The notes: a model not told the origin generated them from the sequence alone. DNA of 64,000 nucleotides from Microbacterium halophytorum (GCF_002970975.1 NZ_KZ672983.1:62001-126000), one strand, 5' to 3'; counted from the first letter of the stretch, positions 43,334 through 54,466 are shown. Made by a program: numbers and translations.

Positions 43334-44245
43334 TCAGCCGCGGTTCACCGCCGCGCCCGCCCGAGCGAGCACATCCGCCGCCACAGCGGCCGCACCGCGG
43401 GCTCCCGCCCACACGCCGAGGGATGCCAGCTTCACCTCGGGCAGGACGTGGAATGTCGCCTCGGTGCGCGCATGCGCCACGGCCGGCTCGACGGTCCACT
43501 CGGGTGAGCGTGCGACGCCGCCGCCGACGACGATCAGCGCCGGGTCGACCACGGCGCTGACGTTGAGGATCGCGCGGCCGAGGGCGCGGGCCGCATCATC
43601 GAGCACGGCCACCGCCGCCTCGTCGCCCGCATCCGCTGCCTCGACGACGTCGCGCGCGTTCGAGTCCTGGCGCTCCGCGCCGCGCTCGCTCCACCGAAGG
43701 CCCAGCTGCTGCCCGCCGATCGCCGTCTCGAGGCACCCCCGCTGACCGCACGAGCACCTCACGCCGTTGTCGGCGACGGGCACGTGCCCGATCTCACCGG
43801 CCCCGCCGTGGGCGCCGCGATGCACCGAACCCTTCAGCACGTGAGCCCCTGCGATGCCCGTGCCGAGCACGATCACGAACACGTCGCCGCTGCCGCGGCC
43901 GGCACCGAAACGCGCCTCGGCGATCGCCCCCGCCTCGCCGTCCTGCACGGCGACGCCCGGCATCGCGAGCTGCTCCGACAGGAGCTCGGCCGGCGCGACG
44001 CCGTTGAGCCACGGCAGGTTCGCGCTGCGCCCCACGACGCCGTTCGACGGGTCGAGCGTGCCCGCCACCGTGACAGCGAACGACCTCACCGGCGTTGGCG
44101 ACGCGTCGATGAAGCGGCCCGCAGCACCCCCGAGTTCGGCCAGCGTGCCCGTCGGCACGGTCTCGCGCGCGAGCACCGCGCCGCCGTCATCGACGAGCAG
44201 AAGCTTGGTGTGCGTGCCGCCGTAGTCGATGCCCAGCGCGCTCAA
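43334..44245 (-). CDS. ROK-family sugar kinase
   Basis: Predicted 303 aa. The ATP phosphate motif is IDYGGTHTKLLLVDD at the N-terminus. The ROK zinc site is CSCGQRGCLE, preceded by GEIGH (His ligand and ROK signature). A central DGEAGAIAEARFGAGRG region contains the catalytic Asp position (QDGEA instead of the usual ENDANA), so the pattern is slightly divergent. No DNA-binding domain is present, so it is a kinase, not a regulator. It overlaps the CutC gene by 4 bases and is the last gene of the importer operon. Its substrate is probably a hexose or N-acetylhexosamine. Confidence 0.85.
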   Translation of the reverse strand: MSALGIDYGGTHTKLLLVDDGGAVLARETVPTGTLAELGGAAGRFIDASPTPVRSFAVTVAGTLDPSNGVVGRSANLPWLNGVAPAELLSEQLAMPGVAVQDGEAGAIAEARFGAGRGSGDVFVIVLGTGIAGAHVLKGSVHRGAHGGAGEIGHVPVADNGVRCSCGQRGCLETAIGGQQLGLRWSERGAERQDSNARDVVEAADAGDEAAVAVLDDAARALGRAILNVSAVVDPALIVVGGGVARSPEWTVEPAVAHARTEATFHVLPEVKLASLGVWAGARGAAAVAADVLARAGAAVNRG

Positions 44246-44997
44246 CGTTCTCCTCGCAGCACGGCCTTGATCGCGCGGGCTTCGTCGGCATCCGCGGTGT
44301 GGAACACGGCTTCTCCGGCGCTGGCCGCGCTTCCGAGACCCACCGCCAACCGTTCGACGACGGCCTTCTTCGCCGACGCATGGACGGCGTCGACGCCGGT
44401 TTCGGCCAGCTCCCCCGCGTTCGCCGACGTCACGCCGGCGCCCGCCATGATCTGCACGCGCCCGCGAGCACGGCCCGCGAGCCGCCGAAGCGTACCGATC
44501 CCCTCGAGAGCCGACGCAGCACCGCCGGATGTCAGAACGCGCGTCACGCCCAGATCAGCGAGCAGGTCAACGCCTGCTCCCTGATCCGCGAGTTGGTCGA
44601 ACGCGCGGTGGAACGTCACTTCGGCGTGCCCGACGGCCTCGCTCACCCGCGTTGTGAGCGTCACATCGATCGCACCGTCCGCGAGCCCGCCGACGACCAC
44701 GCCGGCAGCGCCGAGCGCAACGGCCCTGGCTGAATCCGCCACGATCAGTGCCTTCTCCTGTTCGTCGTACTCGAAGCCGCCCTCGCGGGGCCGCACGAGC
44801 ACGTGCACGGGCACGCCCGTGGCGACAGCCGCTTCGATCAGACCGGATGACGGGGTTACGCCGCCGGTCGACAGCGCCGTGCACAGCTCCATCCGGTCGG
44901 GTCGGACGTCGGCCGCGACGACGAGGCCGCGCACGTCCTGCACGGCCAGTTCGAAGCTCAGTGCCCGGCCGCCGGTTTCCGGTACCGAAGGTCTCAT
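44242..44997 (-). CDS. CutC-family TIM-barrel protein
   Basis: Predicted 251 aa. The CutC core is visible as FELAVQDVRGLVVAADVRPDRMELCTALSTGGVTPS, then VHVLVRPREGGFEYDEQE, FHRAFDQ and VLTSGGAASALEG. CutC was first linked to copper homeostasis, but many members sit in sugar or glycan operons and no copper gene is near here. It is coupled by 4-base overlaps to a ROK kinase and an M81-family gene, so a metabolic role is more likely. The actual reaction is unknown. The start at 44997 overlaps the upstream stop. Confidence 0.88.
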   Translation of the reverse strand: MRPSVPETGGRALSFELAVQDVRGLVVAADVRPDRMELCTALSTGGVTPSSGLIEAAVATGVPVHVLVRPREGGFEYDEQEKALIVADSARAVALGAAGVVVGGLADGAIDVTLTTRVSEAVGHAEVTFHRAFDQLADQGAGVDLLADLGVTRVLTSGGAASALEGIGTLRRLAGRARGRVQIMAGAGVTSANAGELAETGVDAVHASAKKAVVERLAVGLGSAASAGEAVFHTADADEARAIKAVLRGER

Positions 44998-46496
44998 GCG
45001 TCCTCGAAGCCGCGCACGTAGTCGCGGCCCTGCAGCACGGCAGCCGAGAGGTCGGGCCGCTCGGCGAACTCGTCATACGGGAACATCGGGCGCGCGATGC
45101 GGCTGTGACCGAGCCGCTCGAGGTCCTGGTCGACGGGCCCGGGCGTCAGCGCGAGCGTCCAGCCCTTGGCCACGTCGTACAGCGTCGGCTCGAGGTACCC
45201 GATCTTCGTAACCACGATGTCGGCCTCGGCGGGCTCGAGCCCGAGCGCCTGGAAGTCGGCGACGTCGTGGAAAGCCTTGCGGAACTCCGTGACGATCGCC
45301 CGGATGCCGCCGACGCGGATCACGGCGATGCGGCCGGCCGCGGGGTCGCCCTCGTGGAACGACTCGAGCACACCGGTGATGCGCACCGGCTCGGAAACGC
45401 GATGGTCGACGCGGGCCCCAGCCGTGATGTCGACCGCAGACCCCACCTCGACCGAGGCGAGCGCCGGCACGGCGTCGTGGTCGAAGATCGAAGCGACGTA
45501 CGTCACGGGGGCATCGTCGCCAGTGAGCTCGGGCCTCTCGAGCAGCCGGGCGAGCGTCCACGTCACGTCACCCGATCCGCCTGCGCCGGGGTTGTCACCG
45601 GAGTCGCTGATCAGGTAGGGCTTCTCACCCTCATGTGCCAGCGCCGATGCGACCGCCTCGTCGAGCGAGCCGGGGGGCCCGACGAACTCGAACGCGTCGC
45701 GGGCGTCCCACACCTCGCCGGCGATCCGCTCGGCCTCCGCCGTGATCACGTCGATGTCGTCGCCCGTGACCATGACCGTGGCGTGGCAGCGCGGTTCATC
45801 CGCCCACGCGTAGCCGATCCAAAGGCCGAGGTCGCTGATGCCCGGCCTCTTCTCGACGTCGTCGAGCTGCGCGTAGAGGGATCGAGCGGGCTCGACGCGC
45901 GTCGAGGTCTTCTCGCCGGGAAGCAGGATCGGCACGCGCACCCATGCCGTCATCGGTTTCTCGCCCCGGCCGAGCCACTCGACCAGACGCGCGGCGGAGC
46001 GCTCCTTCGTCTCCCACGCGTCCTCGTGCGGCGCGAGGCGATAGCAGGTCGGCAGGTCCAGGGCGAGAGCGAGCGTCTCCGACATGTTGCCGTGCAGGTC
46101 CATGGGCGCGGCGATCAGCGCATCGGCGCCGACGACCTCGCGCACGGCGGTGACGAGGTCTCCCTCGGCATCGTCCATGCCGACGACGCTCATCGCACCG
46201 TGGATGTCGAAGTACACCCCGTCGATGGGGCCGGCCTCACGCAAACCGGCCACGATCCGCTGCTTGAAATCGTCGTACACCTCGCGACGCACGGCGCCGC
46301 CGGGGATGGCGCGCGCCATGAAGATCGGCAACCACTCGGCCGCCGCGCGCAGCGGCGCGCCCTCGGTGAGGAAGGCATACCGTGCGAACAGGGCGTCTCC
46401 TGTCAGCACCGGGAAGTCGCGGTAGTCGGCCTTGTGTGCCGCATACGCGCTCGACTCGATCGCGATGCCGACGATGGCGATACGGGGAAGGGTCAT
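44994..46496 (-). CDS. M81 (MlrC-type) family metallopeptidase-like protein
   Basis: Predicted 500 aa from the ATG at 46496 (MTLPRIAIVGIAIESSAY). The M81/DUF1485 N-terminal domain includes GVYFDIHGAMSVVGMDDAEGDL, APMDLHGNMSE and RLAPHEDAWETKERSA, with the conserved Asp/His metal ligands. MlrC C-terminal elements SDSGDNPGAGGSGD and FHDVADFQALGL follow. Characterised MlrC cleaves a linear microcystin peptide, but most members have no known substrate. The gene begins 1 base after the ATPase gene of a dipeptide-type importer, which suggests that it acts on the imported compound in the cytoplasm. Confidence 0.85.
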   Translation of the reverse strand: MTLPRIAIVGIAIESSAYAAHKADYRDFPVLTGDALFARYAFLTEGAPLRAAAEWLPIFMARAIPGGAVRREVYDDFKQRIVAGLREAGPIDGVYFDIHGAMSVVGMDDAEGDLVTAVREVVGADALIAAPMDLHGNMSETLALALDLPTCYRLAPHEDAWETKERSAARLVEWLGRGEKPMTAWVRVPILLPGEKTSTRVEPARSLYAQLDDVEKRPGISDLGLWIGYAWADEPRCHATVMVTGDDIDVITAEAERIAGEVWDARDAFEFVGPPGSLDEAVASALAHEGEKPYLISDSGDNPGAGGSGDVTWTLARLLERPELTGDDAPVTYVASIFDHDAVPALASVEVGSAVDITAGARVDHRVSEPVRITGVLESFHEGDPAAGRIAVIRVGGIRAIVTEFRKAFHDVADFQALGLEPAEADIVVTKIGYLEPTLYDVAKGWTLALTPGPVDQDLERLGHSRIARPMFPYDEFAERPDLSAAVLQGRDYVRGFEDA

Positions 46497-46497
46497 G

Positions 46498-48161
<1,664 letters not shown>

Positions 48162-48165
<4 letters not shown>

Positions 48166-48998
48166 GCCGTCTTTCCCTTCACGTCGAAGGCATCGCGCAG
48201 GCCGTCGCCGATGAAGTTCAGCGCACAGACGACGAGCACGATCGCGATACCGGGCGGCAGGATGAGCCACCAGGCGCTCTGGTAGATGAGGCCGAGGCCG
48301 TCGCTGAGCATCGCTCCCCAGTCGGTCGCCGGGGGCTGCAGGCCCATGCCGAGGAAGCTCACGTAGGCGACGAGCAGGATCGCGTCGGCCACCTGGAAGG
48401 TCGCATTGACGACGACGGTGCCGACGGTGTTGGGAACGATGTGGCGGCCGACGATGCGTGTGTGGGAGGCCCCCATCGCGCGGGCGGCGACCACGTAGTC
48501 ACGGGTCTTCACCGACAGGGCCTCGGCGCGCACCAATCGGGCGGGCACGAGCCACGAGACGACCCCGATGACGACGATCATGATGCCGACGCTCGGCTGC
48601 ACGATGCTCGACAGCACGAGCAGGAGGAAGATCGCCGGGATCGCGATTCCGGCATCGACGATGCGCATCATCACGGCGTCGACGACCCCGCCGATGTAGC
48701 CGGCGATCGCACCCCACAGTGTGCCGATCACGGTGGCCAGCAGGCCGGCGAAGATGCCGACGAGCAGCGAGGTGCGCCCGCCGATCATGAGGCGGCCGAG
48801 CACGTCGTAGCCGAGCGCGTCGGTGCCGAGCGGATGCCCCTGCTCGCCGGGCTTCAGATCGGCGATCTCGAGGTTGGTGTGCACCTGATCCGTCGGGTAC
48901 AGCAGCGGCCCGATCGTCACGAACAGCACCGCCAGTGCGAGAATGACGAGCCCGACGACCGCCAACTTGTTCTGGGCGAAGCGCTTCATGAAGCTCAT
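48162..48998 (-). CDS. Dipeptide-type ABC transporter permease (DppC-type)
   Basis: Predicted 278 aa. About six membrane spans start with NKLAVVGLVILALAVLFVTIGPLLYP. The external loop reads GEQGHPLGTDALGYDVLGRLMIGGRTS. The EAA loop is KTRDYVVAARAMGASHTRIVGRHIVPN. These are all typical for the DppC subfamily. It overlaps both neighbours by 4 bases, and the order SBP-DppB-DppC-ATPase is standard. Confidence 0.94.
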
Positions 48999-50029
48999 GC
49001 GAGGCCTCCCCGGATGCGCGGGTCGAGGACCGCCTGGATGATGTCGGCCAGCAGAGACCCGATGACCGTGGCGACGGAGATGACGAGCACGCAGCCCAAC
49101 AGCACGGGGAAGTCGCTCGACTGCGCGGCGCTCCAGAACAGCAGGCCCATTCCCGGGTAGTTGAAGAGCTGCTCGATCACGAGCGCGCCGCCGAACATCA
49201 CCGGCAGCTGATAGCCGAGCATGGCGATCACGGGCGTCAGGGAGTTGCGCAGGAGGTGCTTCGACAGCACACGACGGAACGGCGTTCCCTTCGAACGGGC
49301 CGTGCGGATGTAGTCCTCGCTGAGGTTATCGAGCGCGGACGAGCGCATGTAGCGGCTGAAGTTGGCCACGAGCGGGATCGCGCCCGTGAGCACCGGCAGG
49401 ATCAGGCGCGCGGGCTCGGCCAGCACGGCGGCGACGGTCTCGCCCTGCGGGGCATTCGCCGGCAGCACGCCGAGCGTCTGGCTGAAGATCATGATGAGCA
49501 GCATGCCGAGGAAGAAGCTCGGCGTGGAGTAGGCGATGATCGCCAGCGTCGAGAGCGTGTAGTCGGCGCCGCGGTTGCGGCGCACCGCCTGGAAGATGCC
49601 GACGGGGATGGCGATGACCAGCGCGATCACCAGTGACAGCCCGGTCAGCAGCAGCGTCTTCGGAAGGCGCATGCTGATGGCGTCGGCCACCGACATGTTG
49701 AGCAGGAACGACTGCCCGAGATCGCCCGTGAGCAGGCGGCCGAGGAACGCGAAGTACTGCTCCCACAGCGGGCGGTCATAGCCCTGCTCGTGGTTGAACT
49801 GCGCGATCTGCTCGGGCGTGGCCTGCACCCCGAGCACGCCGCGCGCGGGGCCGCCCGGCAGCATCTGCAGCAGCACGAAGACGACGATGGTGACCACGAA
49901 GATCACGACGAGCGCCTGCGCGATGCGGCGCAGCAGGAAGAACAGGAACGGGTGGCGGCGCGGCCGCTTGCCCGCGACCGCCGCCTGCGCGGCGACGGTC
50001 GCGGGGAGCGAATCAGGAGTCGAGCTCAC
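48995..50029 (-). CDS. Dipeptide-type ABC transporter permease (DppB-type)
   Basis: Predicted 344 aa from a GTG at 50029, 6 bases after the binding-protein stop; no strong ribosome site is visible, so coupling to the upstream gene is likely. RRIAQALVVIFVVTIVVFVLLQMLPGGPARGVLG is the DppB N-terminus. The EAA loop SALDNLSEDYIRTARSKGTPFRRVLSKHLLRN and the ending GALVIEQLFNYPGMGLL confirm the family. About six membrane spans are visible. Confidence 0.93.
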   Translation of the reverse strand: MSSTPDSLPATVAAQAAVAGKRPRRHPFLFFLLRRIAQALVVIFVVTIVVFVLLQMLPGGPARGVLGVQATPEQIAQFNHEQGYDRPLWEQYFAFLGRLLTGDLGQSFLLNMSVADAISMRLPKTLLLTGLSLVIALVIAIPVGIFQAVRRNRGADYTLSTLAIIAYSTPSFFLGMLLIMIFSQTLGVLPANAPQGETVAAVLAEPARLILPVLTGAIPLVANFSRYMRSSALDNLSEDYIRTARSKGTPFRRVLSKHLLRNSLTPVIAMLGYQLPVMFGGALVIEQLFNYPGMGLLFWSAAQSSDFPVLLGCVLVISVATVIGSLLADIIQAVLDPRIRGGLA

Positions 50030-50035
50030 GGGTGG

Positions 50036-51847
50036 TTACTTCTCCCAGCCCCAGCGCTGCGGGTGGAAGTTGCCCAGCGAGTCCTGCTCAATGCCGGTCA
50101 TTCCCTGGCTGATGACCGACACCTGGTAGACGGGGTTCGGCACCCACATCACAGGAAGCTGCGTCGCGCCGTAGGCCGAGTACTCCTGCATCGCGGTCTC
50201 GTCGCCACCGGCGAGCGTGGCTTCGATGAGCTCGTCCATCTTCTCGTCGCTGTACGAGCCGAAGTTCGAGCCGCCGCTGGTCGAGAAGAGCTGCTCACCG
50301 GTCGGGTAGGCGGGGAAGTACCACGAACCCGCGGTGCCGAAGAAGGGCAGTTCCCACGTGCACTCGGGCGAATCCGCCTCGCACGACGGGATCGAGCCGA
50401 GCACCGTGTTCAGAGGGGCTTCTTCGATCGTGACGCCGACGCCGGCCTCTTCGAAGGTCGACTTCATCGTGGCGAACATGTTGTCCGTCTCGGTGCTGCC
50501 GCTCTGAGTGAGGATCGTGATCGCGAGCTTCTGCCCATCCTCGATGCCGTCACCGCAGTCGGCGCCGGTGGCGCACTCGTAGATGCCGTCGGACCCGAGC
50601 GTCCAACCGTTGTCTTCGAGGAGAGCGGTCGCGGCGTCCGGATCGAACGGGTACGGGTTCTCGCGCTGCTCGTCGGACAGGAACTTGTTGTCGGGGTTCT
50701 GCGGCACCGGGCCGTAGCCCGGGTTCGCGGCGCCGTGCCAGACCGTCTCGGAGATCGTGTCCTGATCGATCAGCTGCTGCAGGGCCTGGCGCACGTACAG
50801 CTGCGAGTAGACGGGACCCATCTCGAGGTTGTTGAAGTTGTACGGCAGGTACGTGATGGCCCAGCCGTCCCAGTTCACGACGTCATAGCCGAGGTCTTCG
50901 TACTGAGCCGAGTTGTCGAGTTCGTTGGTCGGAATGTAGCCGTAGTCGACCTCGCCTGAGCGCACGGCGGCGACCTCTGCATCGACGCTGGTGAAGGGCA
51001 GGAAGTTGATCGTCTCGGACTGCGCGGCGTCGTCGCCGTCGTAGGCGTCGTTCTTGACGAGGGTCACCTTGCCGCTGTCGCTGAAGCTGTCGAGCGCGAG
51101 CGGGCCGCTCGTGGTGTCGAAGAGCGGGTTGCCGGCGTAGCCACCGAGGTCCTCGCCCTCCGCGATCAGGTACTCCCAGATCTGCTTCGCGCCCTCTTCG
51201 GTCTTCGCGAGCTCGGGGTCGGGGGTGCCGCCGTCCTCCGTGATGCTCCACGCGTGCGCCGGGATGGGCACGATCAGGGTGAGCTGCGAGGCGAGCAGCC
51301 ACTCCTCGTTGTAGGAGCCGTCGAAATTCAGGACGACGGTCTTGTCATCCGGCGTCTCGACCGACTCGATGAGGTCGGGCATCGCGCCGGCGCGGTAACT
51401 GCCCCAGACGTCCTTGTTCGCCTTGACGAGATCGAGCCAGAACGCGACGTCGGCCGACGTGACCGCCTCGCCGTCCGACCACGTGCGCTCGTCGAGCGTG
51501 ATCGTGACCTTCGTGTCGTCGTCGCTGAACTCGACGGTGTCTGCCAGGTCGGCGGTGGGGACGCGGTCGACGGTGTCGCCCGCCGAACCGTCGTACGCGA
51601 TGAGCGGCTCGTACAGCGAGCGGATCATCGCAGAGTTGTGCGACGTCATCTTGCCGGCGGTGGCGAGCGGAATCATCCAGTTCGGGGTCGCGTTGGCCGG
51701 CAGGGCGTAGTTGACCTCACTCGTATCGCCGCCGGTCGCGGCGCCGCCCGCTCCTCCCGAGCATCCGGCGATGAGACCGACCGCCGCGATGGCGCCGAGC
51801 GTGGTCAGTGCGGCCCTGCGGCCGCGGGATGCGATGTTCGCTCGCAT
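50036..51847 (-). CDS. Dipeptide-type substrate-binding lipoprotein (cluster C)
   Basis: Predicted 603 aa; AGGAGG lies ideally upstream of the ATG at 51847. The lipobox is IAGC. The mature protein has the SBP_bac_5 pattern: SLYEPLIAYDGSAGDTVDRVPTADLADTVEFSDD, ERTWSDGEAVTSADVAFWLDLVKA, and QALQQLIDQDTISETVWHG. It should capture a peptide, glycopeptide or oligosaccharide; cluster C proteins bind all three. It heads the six-gene operon down to the ROK kinase and is divergent from the ROK regulator. Confidence 0.92.
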   Translation of the reverse strand: MRANIASRGRRAALTTLGAIAAVGLIAGCSGGAGGAATGGDTSEVNYALPANATPNWMIPLATAGKMTSHNSAMIRSLYEPLIAYDGSAGDTVDRVPTADLADTVEFSDDDTKVTITLDERTWSDGEAVTSADVAFWLDLVKANKDVWGSYRAGAMPDLIESVETPDDKTVVLNFDGSYNEEWLLASQLTLIVPIPAHAWSITEDGGTPDPELAKTEEGAKQIWEYLIAEGEDLGGYAGNPLFDTTSGPLALDSFSDSGKVTLVKNDAYDGDDAAQSETINFLPFTSVDAEVAAVRSGEVDYGYIPTNELDNSAQYEDLGYDVVNWDGWAITYLPYNFNNLEMGPVYSQLYVRQALQQLIDQDTISETVWHGAANPGYGPVPQNPDNKFLSDEQRENPYPFDPDAATALLEDNGWTLGSDGIYECATGADCGDGIEDGQKLAITILTQSGSTETDNMFATMKSTFEEAGVGVTIEEAPLNTVLGSIPSCEADSPECTWELPFFGTAGSWYFPAYPTGEQLFSTSGGSNFGSYSDEKMDELIEATLAGGDETAMQEYSAYGATQLPVMWVPNPVYQVSVISQGMTGIEQDSLGNFHPQRWGWEK

Positions 51848-51944
51848 GTGTCCTCCTGGTGATACCCGCGCGGCGTCGCACGGGATGGGCGTGTGGAGCA
51901 GATCCGCTCCTACGGTAGCCGAACAAAGTTCATCCGCCAATAGT

Positions 51945-51968
51945 ATTAAGTGTCACGAATAAGTTAAT
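51945..51968. promoter_or_regulatory. Candidate ROK operator between divergent genes
   Basis: A 24-base imperfect palindrome of the form ATTAA-x14-TTAAT with a central CG lies in the A/T-rich part of the 173-base intergenic region. It resembles NagC/XylR-type ROK operators and is placed to control both the importer operon and the ROK regulator gene. Confidence 0.45.
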
Positions 51969-52020
51969 CCGGTACCGTAAGAAGTCGATGCGCACGAAGT
52001 ATCGCTGCGAGGGGGCACCC

Positions 52021-53181
52021 ATGACGCGCACCAGCAACAGCACGGCCGAGAACCACGTACTCGCCGTGATCGGGTCGGGCCGCGCTCGTTCGCGCCGCGA
52101 GATCTCACAGATCCTGAGCCTGTCGCCCTCGACGGTGTCGCAGCACGTGCAGTCCCTGTTGGCCCAGCGCCTGATCGAAGAAGGTGAGGCTCGCGGCTCG
52201 ACGGGAGGTCGCCGCGCGAAAGAACTCCGGCTCGCGGGCGACGCCGACCTGATCGGAGCGATCGACCTCGGCGGCGCCCACGCGCGCCTGGCCGTCGTGC
52301 CGCGCGGCAAGCCTCTCGACAGCAGCGCGGAGATCCCGGTCACGATGAGCGACGGCCCTCGCTCCGTGCTCACCGCGTGCATCGAGGAATTGCGCCGGAT
52401 GGCCGGTGCCGCACCGCTGGCCGGCGTCGGCATCGCCCTCCCCGGCCCCGTCGATTCGGACACGCGCGGCGTCGTGAGCCCGTCGCGCATGCCCGGATGG
52501 GCGGACGTCGACATCAGCGCGTTGTTGAGCGAGATCGCCGGCGTTCCTGCGGCGATCGAGAACGACGCGAACGCGATGGCGATCGGCGAGCACTTCGCGC
52601 ATTCACCGTCGGCGACCGCCTCGATCACAGTGAAGGCCGGCACGGCCATCGGCGCAGGCATCGTGATCGACGGGCAGATCTACCGCGGGGCGGCGGGAGT
52701 CGCTGGCGACATCACACACACCAGAGTCTCGGCCGCGCACGACCGCCAGTGCTCGTGTGGGAATCGCGGTTGCCTCGAGACGGTCGCCTCGGGCGCCGCG
52801 CTCGTCCGCCTGTTGCGAGAGGAAGGCGTCGACGCCGACTCGACCACCGAAGTGCTCGCGCTGGTGCGCGACGCCCACCCCGTCGCCACACGGCTGGCGA
52901 GGGAATCCGGCCACCATCTCGGCGAGGTGCTGTGCGCCGTCGTCAACTTCTTCAACCCGAGCGCGCTGTATGTGAGCGGTGCGCTGACGTCGCTCGAGCC
53001 GTTCATGTCCGCCCTTCGCAGCGAGATCTACGAGGGCTCGCACCCGTTGATGACGCGGGACCTCACCATTGCCCCAGCGGCGCTCGGGGCAGACGCCGCG
53101 CTCGTGGGCGTTGCGCGGGAGGTCAATGAGCTGCTGGCGCGGCTGACACACGGGTCCGGCGGAGGAGCCAGCGGCCCTTGA
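52021..53181 (+). CDS. ROK-family transcriptional regulator (NagC/XylR-type)
   Basis: Predicted 386 aa. The ATG at 52021 has GAGGGGG upstream; an in-frame ATG at 51988 would add 11 residues without a ribosome site. The N-terminal helix-turn-helix is at about residues 15-60 (RSRREISQILSLSPSTVSQHVQSLL). The ROK domain has AIDLGGAHARLAVV, ENDANAMAIGEHF and the zinc site CSCGNRGCLE. The ROK His of the GEIGH motif is replaced: GDITHTRV. It is divergent from the dipeptide-type importer, and the operon ends with a ROK kinase, so a sugar or sugar-phosphate effector is likely. Confidence 0.9.
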   Translation: MTRTSNSTAENHVLAVIGSGRARSRREISQILSLSPSTVSQHVQSLLAQRLIEEGEARGSTGGRRAKELRLAGDADLIGAIDLGGAHARLAVVPRGKPLDSSAEIPVTMSDGPRSVLTACIEELRRMAGAAPLAGVGIALPGPVDSDTRGVVSPSRMPGWADVDISALLSEIAGVPAAIENDANAMAIGEHFAHSPSATASITVKAGTAIGAGIVIDGQIYRGAAGVAGDITHTRVSAAHDRQCSCGNRGCLETVASGAALVRLLREEGVDADSTTEVLALVRDAHPVATRLARESGHHLGEVLCAVVNFFNPSALYVSGALTSLEPFMSALRSEIYEGSHPLMTRDLTIAPAALGADAALVGVAREVNELLARLTHGSGGGASGP

Positions 53182-53289
53182 GACGGCGGCCGATACCCTG
53201 CGGTGCCAACGGCTCCGATATTTCCTCTCCAGGCCGCCGACTTTCCACCTTCCAGAGACCTCCCGCTCCCTCACACCTCATCGCCACGG

Positions 53290-53318
53290 TTGCAGTTATA
53301 AGTGAAACCACGTACGCT
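53290..53318 (+). promoter_or_regulatory. Promoter of the HTH/PIN module
   Basis: TTGCAG (53290-53295) and TACGCT (53313-53318) are 17 bases apart, about 70 bases upstream of the start at 53390. The remainder of the 208-base gap after the ROK regulator shows no gene. Confidence 0.45.
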
Positions 53319-53389
53319 GAAGCGCACAGACGGCGACACTCACCCCTCAGCGCCGCTTCGATACCAATGCGATTAAGGAGCTGCGCAGC

Positions 53390-53833
53390 ATGCCGACCCA
53401 GCTACTCGAGCCCGGTGCGATCCTCATCGAGGACCAGGTGCGCGAAGAGGCACGGACCGTTGTCGAGACCGTCCGCGACCGAAGAATCGTCGGCACGAAG
53501 GTCGTCCTCGACGATGCCACCGAAGTCGAGCTTCCCGCCGAACTCGCCGAACTCGTCAGCTTCGTGCTCTCCGGCGTCACGCAGGGTTCTCTGTCCATCC
53601 GTTCGACTCCGGACGAACTCACCACGCGCACGGCATCGCAGTTGATCGGCATCTCGCGCCCGACCCTCATGAAGCTCGTCGAGCAGGGCGAGATCCCCAG
53701 CCACAAAGTCGGCACGCATCATCGCTTCGCTCACCGAGACGTGGTCGATTTCGTCGCCCGCCGCCGAGAAGAGCAGCGCCGTGCTCTCGTTGCACTTCGT
53801 GGGATCGACGAGGAGTTCCCCGAGGACGACTGA
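53390..53833 (+). CDS. Excisionase-type HTH protein, probable antitoxin of a PIN toxin
   Basis: Predicted 147 aa with AAGGAG upstream. Residues 1-75 form an acidic helical region (QVREEARTVVETVRDRRIVGTKVVL). Residues 78-130 form a MerR/excisionase-like winged helix (LTTRTASQLIGISRPTLMKLVEQGEIPSHKVGTHHRFAHRDVVDFV). The C-terminus is strongly acidic (DEEFPEDD). The PIN-domain gene starts 15 bases downstream. This pair (HTH_17 protein plus PIN) is a recurrent toxin-antitoxin arrangement in actinobacteria, in which the HTH protein binds its own promoter and neutralises the nuclease. Confidence 0.8.
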   Translation: MPTQLLEPGAILIEDQVREEARTVVETVRDRRIVGTKVVLDDATEVELPAELAELVSFVLSGVTQGSLSIRSTPDELTTRTASQLIGISRPTLMKLVEQGEIPSHKVGTHHRFAHRDVVDFVARRREEQRRALVALRGIDEEFPEDD

Positions 53834-53848
53834 GCTCAGGGAACGTCA

Positions 53849-54466
53849 GTGGTGCTCCGTAGCCTGAACGACATGCACCGGGTCTTCGTCGACGCGAACG
53901 TGCTGGGGAGCAGAACCCAGTACGACTGGCTCTTCCAACTGCGACTTCGCGTCGAGATGTTCTCACTATGGACGTCAGGAGACGTCGTCGACGAAGCGAA
54001 TCGAGCCTGGCGGCTACGGCATCCGAACGCGGACGGCGCGATGAGAGAGAAGCGCACGCGCATCTTCTCCACATACTTCGACGAGGTGTCCGACGACTGG
54101 GCCGGCGGTTCGGAAACCCAGCTTCGCGACCGGCACGACTCACATGTTCACAATGCGGCGGTATCTACGGGTGCCGACGTGCTCCTTACCGACAACCTCC
54201 GGGACTTCGAGGGCGCAGCGGAACGGCCGTACGACGTGTACTCGCCGGACACCTTCTTCATGCTCATCGAGCGCAACGCCCCCCAAGCGGTGCGGGACGT
54301 CACACGCGACCAGGCACTCTACTGGAACGGCAAACGGGAAGAAGGCACCGCACGCCGGGAGCGCACTCTGAGTGACGCGCTGCGTCACGCGCAGTGTCCG
54401 ATGTTCGCCGACGTCGTCGAGGGACATCTACGCGTTCTCGCCGACGCAACCGACGTCACCCGCTGA
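53849..54466 (+). CDS. PIN-domain ribonuclease, probable toxin
   Basis: Predicted 205 aa from a GTG at 53849 with CAGGGA upstream; an ATG at 53873 (MHRVFVDANVL) is the alternative and lacks a ribosome site. PIN acidic residues are visible: Asp in FVDANVL, Glu in VVDEANRAW, Asp in DRHDSHVHNAAV and Asp in LLTDNLRDF. This is the Mg-dependent nuclease set. The C-terminal 70 residues (VRDVTRDQALYWNGKREEG) extend beyond the usual VapC length of about 130. It follows the HTH protein in an operon, so it likely acts as the RNase of a toxin-antitoxin system. Confidence 0.82.
   Translation: MVLRSLNDMHRVFVDANVLGSRTQYDWLFQLRLRVEMFSLWTSGDVVDEANRAWRLRHPNADGAMREKRTRIFSTYFDEVSDDWAGGSETQLRDRHDSHVHNAAVSTGADVLLTDNLRDFEGAAERPYDVYSPDTFFMLIERNAPQAVRDVTRDQALYWNGKREEGTARRERTLSDALRHAQCPMFADVVEGHLRVLADATDVTR

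Noticed and set aside
43334..44245. ROK regulator instead of kinase
   Set aside because: The protein starts directly with the ATP-binding IDYGGTHTK motif and has no N-terminal helix-turn-helix; the true ROK regulator is at 52021-53181.
44242..44997. Copper homeostasis gene
   Set aside because: The CutC name is historical. No copper chaperone, ATPase or sensor is nearby, and the gene is coupled to catabolic genes.
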